From: Mesocentrotus franciscanus
Lineage: Eukaryota; Echinodermata; Echinoidea; Camarodonta; Strongylocentrotidae
Reading direction: 5' to 3'
NCBI GenBank assembly: GCA_037976565.1
Contig: CP137669.1
Location: forward strand, 37,412,912 to 37,476,911
Length of the DNA: 64,000 nucleotides
The translations under genes were made by a program, and so were the position numbers. The notes under the pieces are model-generated. The model saw only the letters and a program-made list of their open reading frames with translations, was not told the DNA's origin and made no database searches. Within the stretch, counting starts at the first letter, position 1. Each line of letters opens with the position of its first letter. Positions 10,938-25,131 of this stretch are shown here, in pieces.

Positions 10938-13101
10938 TGTAGAATGGCAAACATAACAAATCAATAAGTTGGGAGTCCTGTGCAGGGACATGAATATATC
11001 ATGTAGACAGAAAGCTAATCATTTAAGATTTTATTCATCATTGTTTTACTCCTGCTGTGATATTGGATGGTGTATACTGGATTTGGTGCATGACAAGCTT
11101 AGAACTATTTCCCCAACCTCATTGTATCAATCATCAATCATCAATTATAAATCATCTTTTGAATTGAGGCAAGCTTACTATAAAGAGATGCTATTAGTTG
11201 TAATACATTATTTTATGCATTACTGCATTACATGTATGTGCAAAAAAGGAAGAAATAAATACTGAAGAAAAAAAAAGTTGATGACAAAAATACAACCACC
11301 TGTGGAAAATAGCAATTTGTGCTGAAATACATATGTTTACAAGAATCTTTAATACTACTTCATTTACAATCAAGTGTAGAGTATCCATTTCAAATAATCT
11401 CTTTACCCTGTGTACATGTACGGTACATATACACTGAACACTTACACATACATGTATGCACTTTATAGAAGAGGAAATAGGGTATTAGCATTTGCTAATT
11501 AAGTATTGTCCTGTATGGGTGTCCCTTTTAGTCATTAATTTGTGACCCTGAATAATCTATAATGCATTAACACTACAACCTCCAAAATGGCTTCAGGTTC
11601 AGACAGAGTATTTTGCATACATTGAGCTGAAGGCATATTAATTAGTGATGAGTTTGATGACTCTGTTTATGGGCACTCTAGTGTATAAAGAAAAGAACCA
11701 ACCTAATCCTCTACGCATTTCATTGCTCATCCTGCATTGAGTAGTCTACATGTGTACATGTCCATGAACAATATTAACTAGACATACACATTATTTGCAT
11801 TCTTGTAAATGTTTTATTTGAACTTTACCAAGTACTCCAGCATGAGCACTGTGATATTGGTTTTCTGTGCAATTTATCTCCCCCCCCCCCACCATAAATC
11901 CTAGCTTTTCCTGCCCATATCACTCGAACACAATAAAAGCCAGCCTTTGCCCGTACATGATATACCATACAAGATATTGAACACCCCTTATTGAAAGCCT
12001 TATTGACGTCAAGAAATAGAGATTGTATCTCACAGCACAGAGTCTGTCATGTCTTGACTGCGTGAAATGCAGAATGTATATGCCATGCTTCAGGGTAACT
12101 CATGAATTTTTAAAAGAAATAAGGCGGGTATGTGTTGAGTTGCATCTTTGAAATGTTAGCTTAGTGCCCGGCAGTCAGAAGTTATATGATGTGATGGGTG
12201 AGCTTAAATGAAGTGCATTTTTAAACAACCTGAGAAATTTGGAAAAGTTCTCTTGTCAAGCTCGTTTTTTGTTGTTGTTATATTACATGTACTGTCATTT
12301 TGGATTCCTTAAAATTATTTCATTTTAGAGTGAATGATTTGGCCTTTTCCTCTCTGAGCACAATTTAAACTCATTGATGCACTGTAAAGCATTCACATGG
12401 GTTATTTTATTCTATAATGCAAAGAACTTAAAAATAGAAATTGTGAGAGTGTACTCTATAGATGTACTCTGTATTAATTAAATCAAGTTTTTATCTTCAG
12501 TCCATTATTTTTCAGTCTATTTATGTTGAAATCTACAAGCATATATTTCTTCATCTTTGTGACCCATAAAGCACACAATCAACAATAAATGTATGATTTC
12601 CTCAATATTTTATCTGATACTACCTCTAAATAGGGATGGGCTATCTTCATGTTAAATATTTAATAGGCTACAATCATTTTCAAAACAAAAATCACATGGT
12701 AGACAAAATAAAATATGGGACCAAATACTTTGGGATTGCCCTCTTATCACCTGTACGTGTATCATCTTGGTAAAAGAAATCATGAATACTGGTTGTGAAA
12801 ATTCCTTTCCATCCCAGAATCGGCTTTATTTTCTTCAGTCCATTACTACATGTATTTTTGATCAACTCAGTAATCTATATATTTATGAAGTAAGGGTCTG
12901 AGGTTGTTTTTCCATCCAAAAATTAAATTTGCCCAATGTATGTAATCTACAGTAGATGTGGACTCATCAAGGAGCAAATGATCTGACAATAATGTTTTTC
13001 AGATTATTAGAAATTAGTTGAAGTTGGGGTTATGTAATAGTTTGATTTATTTTGAAGTATCATGCAGTAATTTGACATTAACCTTGACCTTCAAGAACAT
13101 A
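10938..13101. other. Intronic, no gene seen
   Basis: AT-rich unique-looking sequence with isolated TACATGTA copies and a C run at about 11880-11890. No exon, RNA gene or element boundary was recognised. Confidence 0.55.
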
Positions 13102-13264
13102 CAGTTAACTCTGCTTAAATTGAAGTCGCACAAGTTGAATCAAATTTTTTTTTTTTAGCAAACTATGCAAAATATGTGAAATTTACACTTCCTAGGTTGA
13201 ATTTTGCGCACAAGTCAAATTATTTTTGCAGACCCAACAGATTCGACTTATGCAGTGTTAACTG
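13102..13264. mobile_element. 163 bp pogo/Tigger-like MITE
   Basis: Begins CAGTTAACTCTGC and ends GCAGTGTTAACTG, flanked by TA (13100-13101 and 13265-13266). CAG termini with a TA duplication are typical of pogo/Tigger-type elements. The interior holds AAATTGAAGTCGCAC against GATTCGACTT, continuing the inverted repeat imperfectly. Non-coding. Confidence 0.65.
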
Positions 13265-14115
13265 TATTTGACCTTCAAATGTCTGCTTTGAAGCAGACCA
13301 TGCACAGTGTTTACACATTGGATATATATAAAAAATCTCTGTCAAAAGACAAACCCTCCCTGATGTTGGGTATCTTTAAAAATCAGGTATTCTGACAGGA
13401 GCTATCTTTATTAGATGTGAACATTTTAATATATGAAAATAATAGTTTTAAATTTAAAAAAAAAGAAAAAAAGAAATGTGCGAAGCTATATTGTTTGTAA
13501 TTGAGCACAAGTGATGTTACTCCAGCATTAAAAACAAATACATACATTGTACGTAGATGATACACTGTTGCCCATCAGGTCGGAATTGATTTTTGTTTAA
13601 CTCTTTTTCTGAAGTGATTTTGAGAAAATGATTTATTCTTGCTAGATAAATTTTATATCTTCTCAGAACTTTATTGTTCAATTTAAAAGAGTCATAGAGA
13701 TTGATCAATACGTTTCTGAGAATAAACTATATACAGAATAAACCATATTGTCACAATCATTTCATGAAAAGAGATTTTTTTTTAATTCCAACTTCATGGG
13801 CAACTGTGTACATGTACATGTATGCAGATGGTACATGTACATGTATTTGTACACTTAAATGTATAGTACAGTATATCCTTATTTCCAATACATGTATGCA
13901 TGTCAACTTTCACCCTCTAGAGATTTTAATGCTTCACCACGTACATGTAGAGTTCGGTGTGCATTCTCTCACACACGAAGGCTCTTTGTGGAACTCTACT
14001 TTTGCAGAGGAATTCTGTTGACAGGTTCTTGACCTAATTGCCTCTAAATGATGATTGCACAGAAAGTGTTTGACTTGGTACCAAGGACCATTTTTGCATG
14101 TTTATTTGATAACGG

Positions 14116-14325
14116 CTTTTTTTTCTTCTCTCTCTCTCACTCCTACTCTACATTGTGTATCTCTTTCTACACTGTATATCTTTCTCTCTCTTTATCTATC
14201 TTTATCTATCTCCCTTTCTCTCTCTCTCTCTCTCTTCTCTCTTACTCGCTATCCATTTCAATCTCCATCTTTCTCACATTTCTTTGTCTCTACTTCTCCC
14301 CGCTGTTTATTTTTCATTTTTCATT
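14116..14325. repeat. CT-rich pyrimidine tract
   Basis: Imperfect (CT)n with TTT and TCTA interruptions. The overlapping ORFs in three frames are repeat translations (Ser/Leu/Phe-rich) and not genes. Confidence 0.85.
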
Positions 14326-14905
14326 ATTCATTTCAATGTATTAAGCAGTTTTAAGCCTACATGTTAATGTATTCTCTTGTTGTTAGTTTGTTTGGACCTA
14401 CATGTATATGAGATACAAGTACATATCTTGATGACACAATGAGTTTTAAAAGGGATTTATATAATTGGGATTTATCTGTAGGCCTACATGTAAATGCAGA
14501 TATTTACTTCTGTACATTCACACATCAGTCATAGCATGTATAGTATACAGTGTACATGTACATGTATAAAGTTACAAATCATAATAGAAAATTTAAATCT
14601 TAAAATCTGTTTTCATGAATTTGAATATAATAGTATGTTATCAGAAGTATGCTTCTGTAGCAGATAAATTAATCAAAATCTACCTGTGGGCTCAGAATTT
14701 ATCTCCTTCAGATGTGTTCTATACAAGACACATGTACATGTACAGGTTGAATGTACATGTACATGTACATAACAAACAAGGCAGGCAGGTGGCCGCGTTC
14801 ATTCCCTGTTTATGAACTAGCCATCCAGCCAGCAGAGTAAGTGATGTTAATGAGACTGATAATGCCATTATACCTCACCTATAATGGATCAGCTTTCCCT
14901 CCAAT

Positions 14906-14951
14906 CTACTTTATTTCTCTCTCACCTACTCAACTCCACCTTACCTCTCTG

Positions 14952-14996
<45 letters not shown>

Positions 14997-15345
14997 CTCT
15001 GTCTCTCTCTCTCTCTTTCTCTTTCTCACACACACCCACACATAGATACACACATATGCACACTCTCTCTCTCCCTCTCTCTTACTACAGTTTCTCTCTC
15101 TATTTCACTCACTCTATCTATCTCTCTGTCACTCTCGTTTTCTCCCCTCTCCCTTGTGCTCTTGAATTCCTCTCTTTCTCTTTCATTGTCGCTCTCCTTT
15201 CATTCCCTCCGCTCATGCTATCTCTCTCTCTCTCTCTCTCTCTTCCCCTTTCTCTATATTAATCTCCTTCACCCTCTTCCTGTCTCATTATCTTTCTCCT
15301 ACTCTCTTTATCTCTCTCTGTTTCTCACTCATTGTCTGTCAGATA
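14906..15345. repeat. Long CT-rich pyrimidine tract with CA runs
   Basis: About 440 bp of mostly CT dinucleotides with CACACA and TATCT interruptions. The 172-codon ORF spanning 14841-15359 is almost wholly Ser-Leu alternation from this repeat and is not counted as a gene. Confidence 0.9.
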
Positions 15346-15795
15346 CTGAGACAGAGTGATGCTATGGCACATTAGTCATTTGTTAACTCCTATCAGGGTC
15401 ACTTTTAAGTGGTATGCATTTAGTCACATTAAGCCGAAGGTGCTATCGAGGCATTTAAATACCTTCATAGCAATTGGGTGATTTGATGCATGGTGGTAGT
15501 GCCTAAAGTGTATTGATGGTGTAAGATTGCTGTTTATTTTGCCCAGAATTTCAAAGAAGACAGATTTGATTATATGCCTATTGATCATAGTCCTATCAAA
15601 GGGCATGTATGTTATGAACTATTTTGTTCCATACACTGGATCCCTCAGTTCCATTTTTTCCTTTTTGTGTTATCCTGCACCTACCTTTGTTTCAATCAAA
15701 ATTTCATCCAAGTTTTTGAAGTTGGACTATACATTTCATGAGACAATGCTATGGTATTCTTCCCTATAGGAATGAAAACCCCAACAAATCATTAG

Positions 15796-16178
15796 GCCCA
15801 TTTACACATCCCAAACACCATTTTGAAAAATCGTTTATTTTTGTTACTGCCATTTACACTACAAGAGAAACCCATAAAAAAACTCTTTTTTGCTCATTAA
15901 GATTTTTTGGTAAGTAGTGCACATGCTGTCCTGCATGTGTTAGAATTGAAATAAGGCAAGTTGCGTGAGCAAAAACCGGAATCGTACCGAAGTTTGAAGA
16001 TCAGCATTTACACTGCAAAAAATATGGTGAAATTTCGGCAGGCGTTTAAAAAAAACCACACCCCCAGAGTAGGATTATTTTATTTCGATTTTTCGTTGTT
16101 TGCCGGTAGTTGCTATGAAACTACCAACGAAACACAGGGATGTGAGAAAAATGAATGATTTTTGCTTGCAGTGTAAAT
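15796..16178. mobile_element. Possible degenerate MITE (GGCCCATTTACAC end)
   Basis: The left end GGCCCATTTACAC has a partial inverted partner, GTGTAAATG, at about 16169-16177, and CATTTACACT recurs inside at about 15850 and 16003. The right terminus is not clean, so the boundaries are tentative. Non-coding. Confidence 0.35.
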
Positions 16179-16378
16179 GCAGCTATTTTCACCTTTACCA
16201 GAACCCTATAGACCTCTTCTCTGTAAGGACTGTTTGTTATCATGGCACCTTGCCTAGAGGCACTTGGGAGGCCCTTCTTCATGTCCTCTTATCTAGTGTT
16301 AAAGTGCCTTCTTCACATCACACATCTATCTGTCTCCTAGACCTGCAAAGTGTTTACAAATGACAGATATGAGATGAT

Positions 16379-16865
16379 GTCTGTTGAGAGCCTAAAGGGC
16401 GTTAACTATATCAAAGAATATGAGTTAACCCTTTCGTGACAATTACTCCACATTTTGTGGTTTGTCTCAATAACTTTTGGTTCAGAGCCCTCAAAAATAT
16501 ACCAGATACACAAGTAGAAAGGGCAAAAAAATTCTCCAAACACTGCATCCATTTTTGTTTCGAGACTATATTGCATTCAATGCTAGGAATTTTATGAAGG
16601 AAAATAAGTTTTTAAATTTTTTAATTGGCAACAAGTTGAGAGATTACAATCATTGTTTTTCAATAAAAACTGGCCATTTATTGAACATTTCGACAGCGTT
16701 CCTGCCCGTGTATGTTGTTTTCAGAGACATTGCATTTTATTCTGTCATTGTAACGATAAAAAAAATAGTAATGTTGCCAATTTGAAGAACAATATGTGAT
16801 CAATTTAGCCCTAAAAATAAATCCTGTCCTGAAAGGGTTAATGCCCTTCTGGTTCTCAGCAGACT
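16379..16865. mobile_element. Palindrome-family copy split by a nested TTAA element
   Basis: The outer arms are GTCTGTTGAGAGCC...AAGGGCGTTAA (16379-16404) and TTAATGCCCTTCTGG...CTCAGCAGAC (16838-16864). Removing the 409 bp insert and one TTAA leaves a palindrome of about 75 bp, the same size as the uninterrupted copies near 48411, 53329, 59753 and 63750. This both confirms the family unit and gives the insertion order: palindrome first, TTAA element second. Confidence 0.75.
16429..16837. mobile_element. piggyBac-type non-autonomous element, nested
   Basis: The ends are CCCTTTCGTGACA and, inverted at the right, CCCTTTCAGGACA (two mismatches in 13). Perfect TTAA sits on each side (16425-16428 and 16838-16841). 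CCCTTT ends with TTAA duplication are characteristic of piggyBac. The interior is AT-rich without a transposase ORF. Confidence 0.75.
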
Positions 16866-19800
16866 ATATTGGGTTTGTTCAAGTCTAGAGAGCAGTTGGA
16901 CGGAGAAGGGGTTTTGGGGAGGGGTGCATATAGGGGGATATCCCGGCTTTGTGAAACGGTGTGAGATGCAGACAGATACAAAGGTATATACATGTATATG
17001 TACATGATTCTAGAGAATTTACTCTGGTTTCACATAGGAAGACAAGTGTAGGGTGAAGGAGATCACATACTTTACACACAAAGGTATGAGGTAAAATAAA
17101 ATAGGTAAGAGGTAAGATTTACTTCCACAGCTCTGTATCCGTATGACTGACCTACATTGTAGGTACATGTAGATTGTGTATTCAATTTGAACAGTCATAT
17201 GAGTTTGCCTCTCTGTTTAGCTCATCCATTCAGCCTTAAAATCAAGCTCAAAGCATCCAATATAAACAAAGACCCTTCAAAAATAAATTAAACCCCACCT
17301 TATGAACCCTACCAGAGTGGATAATCTCATGTGGCCATAATTTTAAGTACACAACAGGGAGCTCAGCAGAGGAATGGTATTTCTAATGAACAGCGTGGCT
17401 GGCACTTTTAGCACTAATGTCCTGAATTCTCCAGGCTCTGCTCGCCTTGGCTTAGTCCAATTGAATTAAATATGAGGATGAAAATTGTGCAAGGAGGCCC
17501 TGTTGGAGGGGAGACTTTATCCATATACGTGTTGCCGTGTTGGATAGTAGTGCATGAACCAGGCAACATGTACACGTAATTAGTGGAATTTTCTGCCATA
17601 ACAAGAATACCACCTCATGTTGCATGAAAATTGCATCATGTCGTGTTTACAAGTACCATCAGTTTTTAATTGAACAAATTGACGGGGATCGAGACAACTC
17701 ATGAACCAAATTATGGACATGAATGTAGATAAGGGCCCTTGAAATCCCATGCAGGTGCCTGTACTTGTATGCATAGAATTATCAAAATTCTTCATGGCAT
17801 AACCAATATTCTCTATCTCTAAATTGTTAAAACTTAATCTCTTGACTCTTCCTAAATATCAATCACATGCATGTGCAGACAGTATATGAAAAATCATGCT
17901 GATGTACAATTGTACAAATATTATCTTCGTTGTATTATAATGTGGAGAAAGAGACATGCATCACCGAAACATGCATTCGTCTTTTAAAATCCAGATTTTG
18001 TAGTTTTCCTATCGGAAATATATGCATAAAAGCTACTTGTATGGAGTATGGACCATGTTTATGCATTCCTACTATCTTCTTGCCTCAGGCAATTCCAATT
18101 TTAACGTATTGGGCAAGTGCACTACTTCTTCACCGAAAGTATTTCTCTAGAGTAGAGAGTCTGGAGGGTCACTAGGGGATCAGATAAATGTTGGCGACAA
18201 TGTTTCTTCTGGTTTTATAGTTCTGAACAGGGTTTGGTCCAGGATTTTGTAATGGGGGCACAGTTTCAGAAAAATAAACCAACAAGCATCTAATAGATAA
18301 ATAATGAAAAAAAAGTGATCCCATTTTATAAAATGGGTTCAAGAATTTAGGCAATCTAATTGATCAAATGATACTACATGACTGTGCATCATTCCTTCCT
18401 ACCACACCTATCGTGCCAAAAAATTCCCATCAACGGCTTAAAGTGATAATGCACGGCTGAGATGCATGTATGCGGAGCTCTAGCGCATACAAATTAAGGT
18501 GCATAAGTAATAAGCACTGTGCTTGGTAAATTAACAATTAGCTGGATAATTAACTCGACAAGTCTTGTTCATTATCCGATTATGACTTACATTGTAACCT
18601 GCATGCAGTTGATATTCACTAATGCTCTCGCAAACCTGTGAACTTTTGGTCAAATTTTTTAAAGAGGTGCATTTTGGGGGGTTTATACCTGTGGTATGCC
18701 ACCTGCATTTCAAAAGGAAGAGGCAATGTCCACTTATGCCCCCAAAATCTGCCAGTGGTTCAGAAGGCCTACTTTCAAAGATTTTTACCAATTACACATT
18801 TACATATTGGTTTGCATGCCCTCTTTCTTGAGCAATGATTATTCGCTTGAGGGAGGCACTTTCTTTGGTCGGAAGGGAGAAAAAGGATGGGAATCGGTGA
18901 AAGTGGCATGCCTCAGTTGCTTTCATTGCTTCGTCTGATACTCATCCAATATTGGATCTATAGTAGAATTGATGGATTGAGATTCCTACACCTTGGGCTA
19001 GTCATTATCATGGCAATATCTGCCCTGTTCACCTCTACCATTTAGAATCTTAATCTTAATCTTAATCTTTATTTTACATGTTTAAAATCATCAGACTTTT
19101 ATTAATGACGAGATGAATGAGTTTAATTGAACCCACCAAAATAAGTATAAGAGTATTTGTTAACAAAAAAATAATATGTTGAATAAATTAAATATTGCAA
19201 TGTGCAATATGTAAACACAGTCTGCGCTTGGTCAAAATGATCACACCAATACACTGAATTTTTTTTCTTTCTTTTACCTGTAGGTAATCACCTTGTTTGT
19301 TGCCCTCTCATATGGTGCTCTTCATACTCTTATCTACTTTCTCAGAAAAATTAATTTCGGGGTCAAGTATACTACATGAAAAACACATTATCTTTTTTAT
19401 TTTAATGTAATATACATTGTCAAACAGAAAGATAAACATCAAATACTTGCTATTATTACATAAATGTACACTGTATCCATACATTAAGATTTGTGTACAT
19501 TTTTTAAATCTGCAAACCCATTATGCATTCTTCCTCTTCTAATTGCAAGCCTTTGTCTGCCAAGTACATTATGCCATCCCCAACACTATTGGAGCTACAA
19601 TGTAGTTTGCACAAGAACTGTGTGGCGGCTGATGCTTTATTGATTTATCTGGCCTTGTATGTACATGTATGTAGGTGAAATTAGCATGATCAGCGCAGTA
19701 TTAACAATTAGGGGAGAATTTGTGACTAAATGACTGCAGCTGCCAACTAATTGAAATTTCCATACCGTTTGCAATGCTAATGGATTTTGAATACTAAATT

Positions 19801-22105
19801 TATGTTGAATTGCTTTTAATCTTCCGTATTGGCGGTACTATTGGATTGTTGTACATATTTTATTACACAATGTGTGATCTTTAAATTATGTACAGTTGAA
19901 TGTGCAGTGTAGTTTAGTTTTGTATTAATTTATATTAGAATGTACAATAAAAACACAAAAGACATCCTTCATCCTAGGGAGTATTTTTTATTTAATGCAT
20001 GTGTCTGTGAGCAGTGAATGTGAGGGAAAAGTTATCAGGTTTTAGTGAGGGGAAAATGAATAAAGATAGTTGACAAGTATGATAAGAATTGTATTCATAT
20101 CGTCACAACTAAAAGGAATTCTTTCTAATACCACTCATAGAAGCTTTTGGAATGTCCTTTTCTTTTTAGATGTATTTTTTTGGGGAGAGATACTTAAACG
20201 TACTTTAATAAACTATGGAAATACATGTACTTAAAAAATGGGAAAAAATCTCTTAAACATACTTAAGTACATGTATTTATAAAAAATAGATCATTAAATT
20301 TTCAACCCTGTACATTCTAAGAATGTCTATTGACAGTATTGGTTTAATGAATGTAGGTGTACAGTTTAAATTCTTTAATTAATTGTACTTTGCCATAAAT
20401 GACTTATTGACAGTAAGCCCTTATGCATGACATATTTGGTGAAAGAAAAATATCTGCATCTACATAACTTGTATGCCATGCAATGAATTTCATGTAGTCA
20501 TAAATGGATTTTTGCCTTGTTTCAATTGGCTTTGTATTGATTTATGACACCTGCAAGATAATTTTTTGCAGAGGCTAAGGAGATTCTTTCAGTGTTACTT
20601 GTATGTCTGCATAAATATTTACATTAGTTAGTTATTGATCCTGTGATAAATTCTTCAAACATGTTCCAACAAAATGAATTCCCTGTTGAGAATCCTGCTG
20701 ATCATACAAAGCAAATTATATACATTAAAGTGCCCAGTCTTATCCTTTGTTACCAAGGGTAACCACTTATACATGTATTGTGCTTGGTCTGAAGAACTGT
20801 TTCCATGCATGTTCCTTTTCCATGTTTTGTCTGGGGAACTGCTTCCAAATTCCTTTTGTTGTGTTACAGTATGTCTAGGAATTGATTGCAATAAATCCTG
20901 ATGGAGTACTCCAAATCATGATTCTGACTCACACATCCATGTGCATTTAGATAAATGTACTCATTTAGGAGAACAAGATGAACTATAGACAAAGTGTACA
21001 TTCACTTTTCTCATTTTCCCCCTCTTTTTCGTTGAGGGGGTTGTAAATGAATAGTTTGATTAGAATTTTTTCCCCCAGCTGGACCCAATCGCCAATATTC
21101 AAATTCATTAAATTATACAAAGTTAAACCCTTTTTACAATGTATTCCTTGGCCACTGATATATATCAAGCTCAAAATGTCAAACTCTTCACAAATTATCT
21201 TTCTGTGATTATAGAAAAGAGAATAACATGAAATCAATCATCAACTGACAAACAACTACATTATCATTAAACAGTACCAAAGAAAGAAATACAGTCATGT
21301 GTGCAGTCATTGCAAATATAACTAATCAATTATAAGTCGTAAAGCACCAGTATGAGATGAGTTGCAACCCTCTACCCCATTCCTAAGATTATAAAAAAAG
21401 CTCCCATGGCTATATTTGTGCTACTAAAATTTAAACCCAATGCTAAGTTAAAGGTACTATGTCCCTTTTGCAGCCAACATCAAATTCTGTAGAACTTTGC
21501 AGGAATTATGAATATGTCACGTACAGGTATCTCCTATCTGTGAAATGTAAATTTTGGGAGCTTGTTGGCAGTGTCTAGTATTCAAATTATGCAAGGAAAC
21601 CCGTTTACTTTCTAGACTTCACTGTCAGATACTATTGAGGGACTGACTGCCTTATTTTTTCTTTGGTAATAACATACATAAAATGAGCTGTAAAGGGTAC
21701 AGGTGTATATGAGCATTTGTCTACATCAATAACCCACTTCTTGTAATGGCCAAAGTTAAACTGATTAAATCTTTGCGCAGCACAAAAGGTACGACCATTC
21801 GGTACAAGGGTCTGAAAATCAGACTATTTAATTAAACGAGCGCGCTCGCTAAATTAGATTCAACAACTAACTGTCATACATACATGTACAATGTAGCATA
21901 TGTGTTAAAACCTAAACGAGATTTAGTACATTAATTAATGCTTCTGTGAATGTCAGCTAATCATTCTCAGTGCCATTTGTAGGTCCTACAGACACGTACA
22001 TGTTACCTGATTTGATTGGGATGTGGCTTGGGTTAATGATTATTCATTTGCATCTGAATTGGTACATCACAGTAATTGAAGGAGGACATTTTAATTAGTG
22101 ACATT
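16866..22105. other. Intronic, no gene seen
   Basis: Long unique-looking AT-rich stretch. Small ORFs occur (for example near 18531-18838 on both strands) without domains or splice context. A short TTAATC tandem run lies at about 19045-19070. No RNA gene or element boundary was recognised. Confidence 0.5.
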
Positions 22106-22117
22106 CTTTCTTTTAAA

Positions 22118-22275
22118 GGGCTGGGCCTGTTGCATTAAACTTACCATTGGCGGTAACGTTGACATCAATATTAACTACTATGGCAGAATCACTCAGCGGC
22201 CAATCAAATCTAGGCTTCCTTGGACATTACCATTAATTTCAAAATTACCATCAATGGTAATCATTCTATTTGCAA
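22118..22275. mobile_element. Possible partial MITE
   Basis: Begins AAAGGGCTGGGCCTGTTGCA after TTTT, the style of terminus seen in many invertebrate MITEs, and contains ACCATTGGCGGTAACG against ACCATCAATGGTAATC. No matching right terminus was found, so it may be truncated or a chance resemblance. Confidence 0.25.
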
Positions 22276-25081
22276 GATTGCCATGGGTATTAACTTCGGT
22301 ATCCAGTAATCCATCAAATATTTTTAGGTGAGGATCGACTGAAGTGTTGTATTTTTGTTTAAAGCTATTTTAAGACTTGGATCATTGAATTACAATTCCT
22401 TCAGTAATAAAAAAAAAAGAGGTACATTTCCTGCTAATAATATGTATATTAGCAAGATCCTTGTTACTTGCAAGATACCACTATACAATAGATAGGAACA
22501 GAATTTGTTCTGATTTAAAAAAATAAGTTATTTGTTTATTTGGTCAGCTGACAGGTGTTCTGTATGTGAACCTATAAGTAATTTTCCTTGCAAATTGTGC
22601 AAGGTTGTGCACGAGAGTGATATAATTAATTCTATTGCAGAGCTAGATGACTGATGAATAATTCTCAAGGTTAAAATCATGCATTTATAAAGCGAATCAA
22701 TTCCACTAATATGATAAGAGGATCGGAAAGATAAAAATATGTATGAGTGACCTTCACATGCGCTTCCCATCTCAAAGTTGGAGGGGGCACAATTTAAATT
22801 ATCTTTCTAATGTTTCTATAGAATTTTACATTCCCGCTGCCTTGAAATGCAGAAATGTATGTGCATGCATGGCTGTAGTTGATAATATAGTCAAACATGG
22901 TGCATGTATGTATCAATTGTACTTATTATATGTGCAAACAAATGTGTAGTTAATACTGTTCATGAAAAATTGATATTGACTGGGAATATTATTATTCAAT
23001 ATAATCAATTTTAACTAAAAGACTTAGTACAAAGTATTCCATGATACATTATAGATCCATTAATGGACAGACCTATATTTTTCTGATTTCCATCAACCAC
23101 AGCAAATATTTTGATGAAAATGTTGAATTATGAACTATTTTTAGGATTCTATAGTCTTGGAGGCAGCGATGACCTTTTTGATGAGAGGAATTGGGGAGTG
23201 TACGTTCCTTGACATTTCAGAATTTCATTACAATAGGGCTGACGATGTGCAGTGAGATACTCTAATATTTGTGTCTGCAGTGGATTTCTTTTCTTTCACT
23301 CAGTTTAGTCTGGAATATTGTCAGAGCATGATGTGTCTTGTCTCTTTGGAATGTATAGTGTACATTGTGAAGCCTTTGTTCACATTATGACATGGAGAAC
23401 AGCCTAAAGAAAAAAAAAAGACAAAACAGACAAACCAAAACAACCAAAACACACACAAAACAGACACACACACAACAAAAAAACACAACACTGCAGCAAA
23501 ATGAATGGATATTGTATGTACATGTATTTCCTCCACATGTGCAAAGCTTTTACAATGTAGGAACAGACATAATTTACTACCTATGAATCTGTTGTGATCA
23601 AAATATCGGTACTTTGATCAGCATGTGTTTTTGTCTGGCAATATTCATTATTCATCATTATTACATAATGTAATGTTGTAAGGTAAGCTCTTTTACCATG
23701 AACCAAATAAAGATCTCTCATGATTCCGACATTAACAAAGAGACTACCATTTTTGTTATCTTGGTTAGATGGTAAAGTATTTTCATGCATTGAGAAACTA
23801 AAACAAGAGTCTGTCTACATGTATTTTTTTATTTATTAAATTGGTTAGTAAAATATAGGATTATAATTTGTGTCACATTTTCTCTTTAATTGTTCCCTAA
23901 CTACATAATTAATCTATTTTCATACTTGCACAAGTTATAAATGATAGAGCAGTAGGCCTACAGTACACATTAAAATAAATAACAAATGCATAAAAACATT
24001 GCTTAGAAATGATTATTGTTATAAATATAAAATAACACATATAATTAAGTATACCTTTTCAAGTGTCTTACAGTATGTGATGCATATGACACCAGGTAGA
24101 AGATGCTTTATTTTAAAAGAAGAATATATAAAATGCAGAATTTCAAATAAGCAGTTAAATGTAACTAAGCCTCAATTTTTAAGAGCAACATCCATTTTCC
24201 AAAATCGTTTGAACAAATTTTGCTGATAAGAGATTTCCGTATATATGTATTGAATAATTGAGCTACCTATATCAATTATGAAGGAGGCAGGCATTACAAA
24301 GCAAAGAGGGAATTGGTCGCTGTTTTCATTTCCAGAAATAAATTAATTTCTGAAGGTAAATTCATTTCTGAAGGTAGAACTAAGGATATGGACATTCAAA
24401 AGTATATTCATTTGTATTAGGAAAATACACAATAATTGTTACTATTGTCCAACATAATGAATTTAAATTTATAGACTCAGATTTGAGGGAAAAATCTAAT
24501 GACATGTATAGATGTATCATCAATTTCCCTTTCTTATTACTGAATTTTCCTGGGGGTTGGGGAGAAAGATAGCACAGAAAATGCATGCTATACATGTCAT
24601 ATTGTCATATTGCCTCCAAATTCCTTTCATGCATTGATTGAGAGCCTCAACACTCAATGCAGCTACCATGGTAGAAAGCAAAGCCTGCCCTCTCGTGTTC
24701 CAATACAACAGTGAAGCTCATTTTTTTTTTTTTTTTTTTGCAATGAAGTCGGTGCATGCACAGGTAATATGAAAAGTCATGAATTATTGGAGAGATGAAT
24801 GATTGCCTGTCAAGTGGTTGGCACTGGAGTGGGACAAGTGGGAGGATAGTATTCCGAAGTGGGAGGATAGTATTCCGGTATCTAATTACAATAAACTGGA
24901 AGAGTGATTCATGGGCAGTTAAATGTAGCATGTCCTTGGTCTCTGGTTTGGCTGGAATATATTGGGCAGCCAGCTGTAAAAGAAATAATAATATTTTGGA
25001 AAATTTTCTCACCCCAAATTTGTGAACCTTGATGAACTTTACATGCTCTGCTGTCCTATTTGTGGACAGGTACAGTTATGG
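22276..25081. other. Intronic, no gene seen
   Basis: AT-rich DNA including a CAAACA/ACACAC-rich patch at about 23410-23485 and a 20 bp T run at 24720-24740. A 19 bp direct duplication (GTGGGAGGATAGTATTCCG) occurs at about 24839 and 24858. No exon was recognised. Confidence 0.5.
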
Positions 25082-25095
25082 GGAGACGGGGAGAA

Positions 25096-25131
<36 letters not shown>

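Noticed and set aside
14841..15359. 172-codon + strand ORF
   Set aside because: Almost entirely Ser/Leu alternation from a CT repeat; no other sequence content.
18661..18755. Inverted TTTTGGGGGG / CCCCCAAAA pair as an element
   Set aside because: Short low-complexity match without termini or target duplication.
24279..24315. KEAGIT peptide resembling the SNAP-25 exon after SLESTRRM
   Set aside because: Only six residues agree, the flanking translation diverges immediately, and no splice sites fit.
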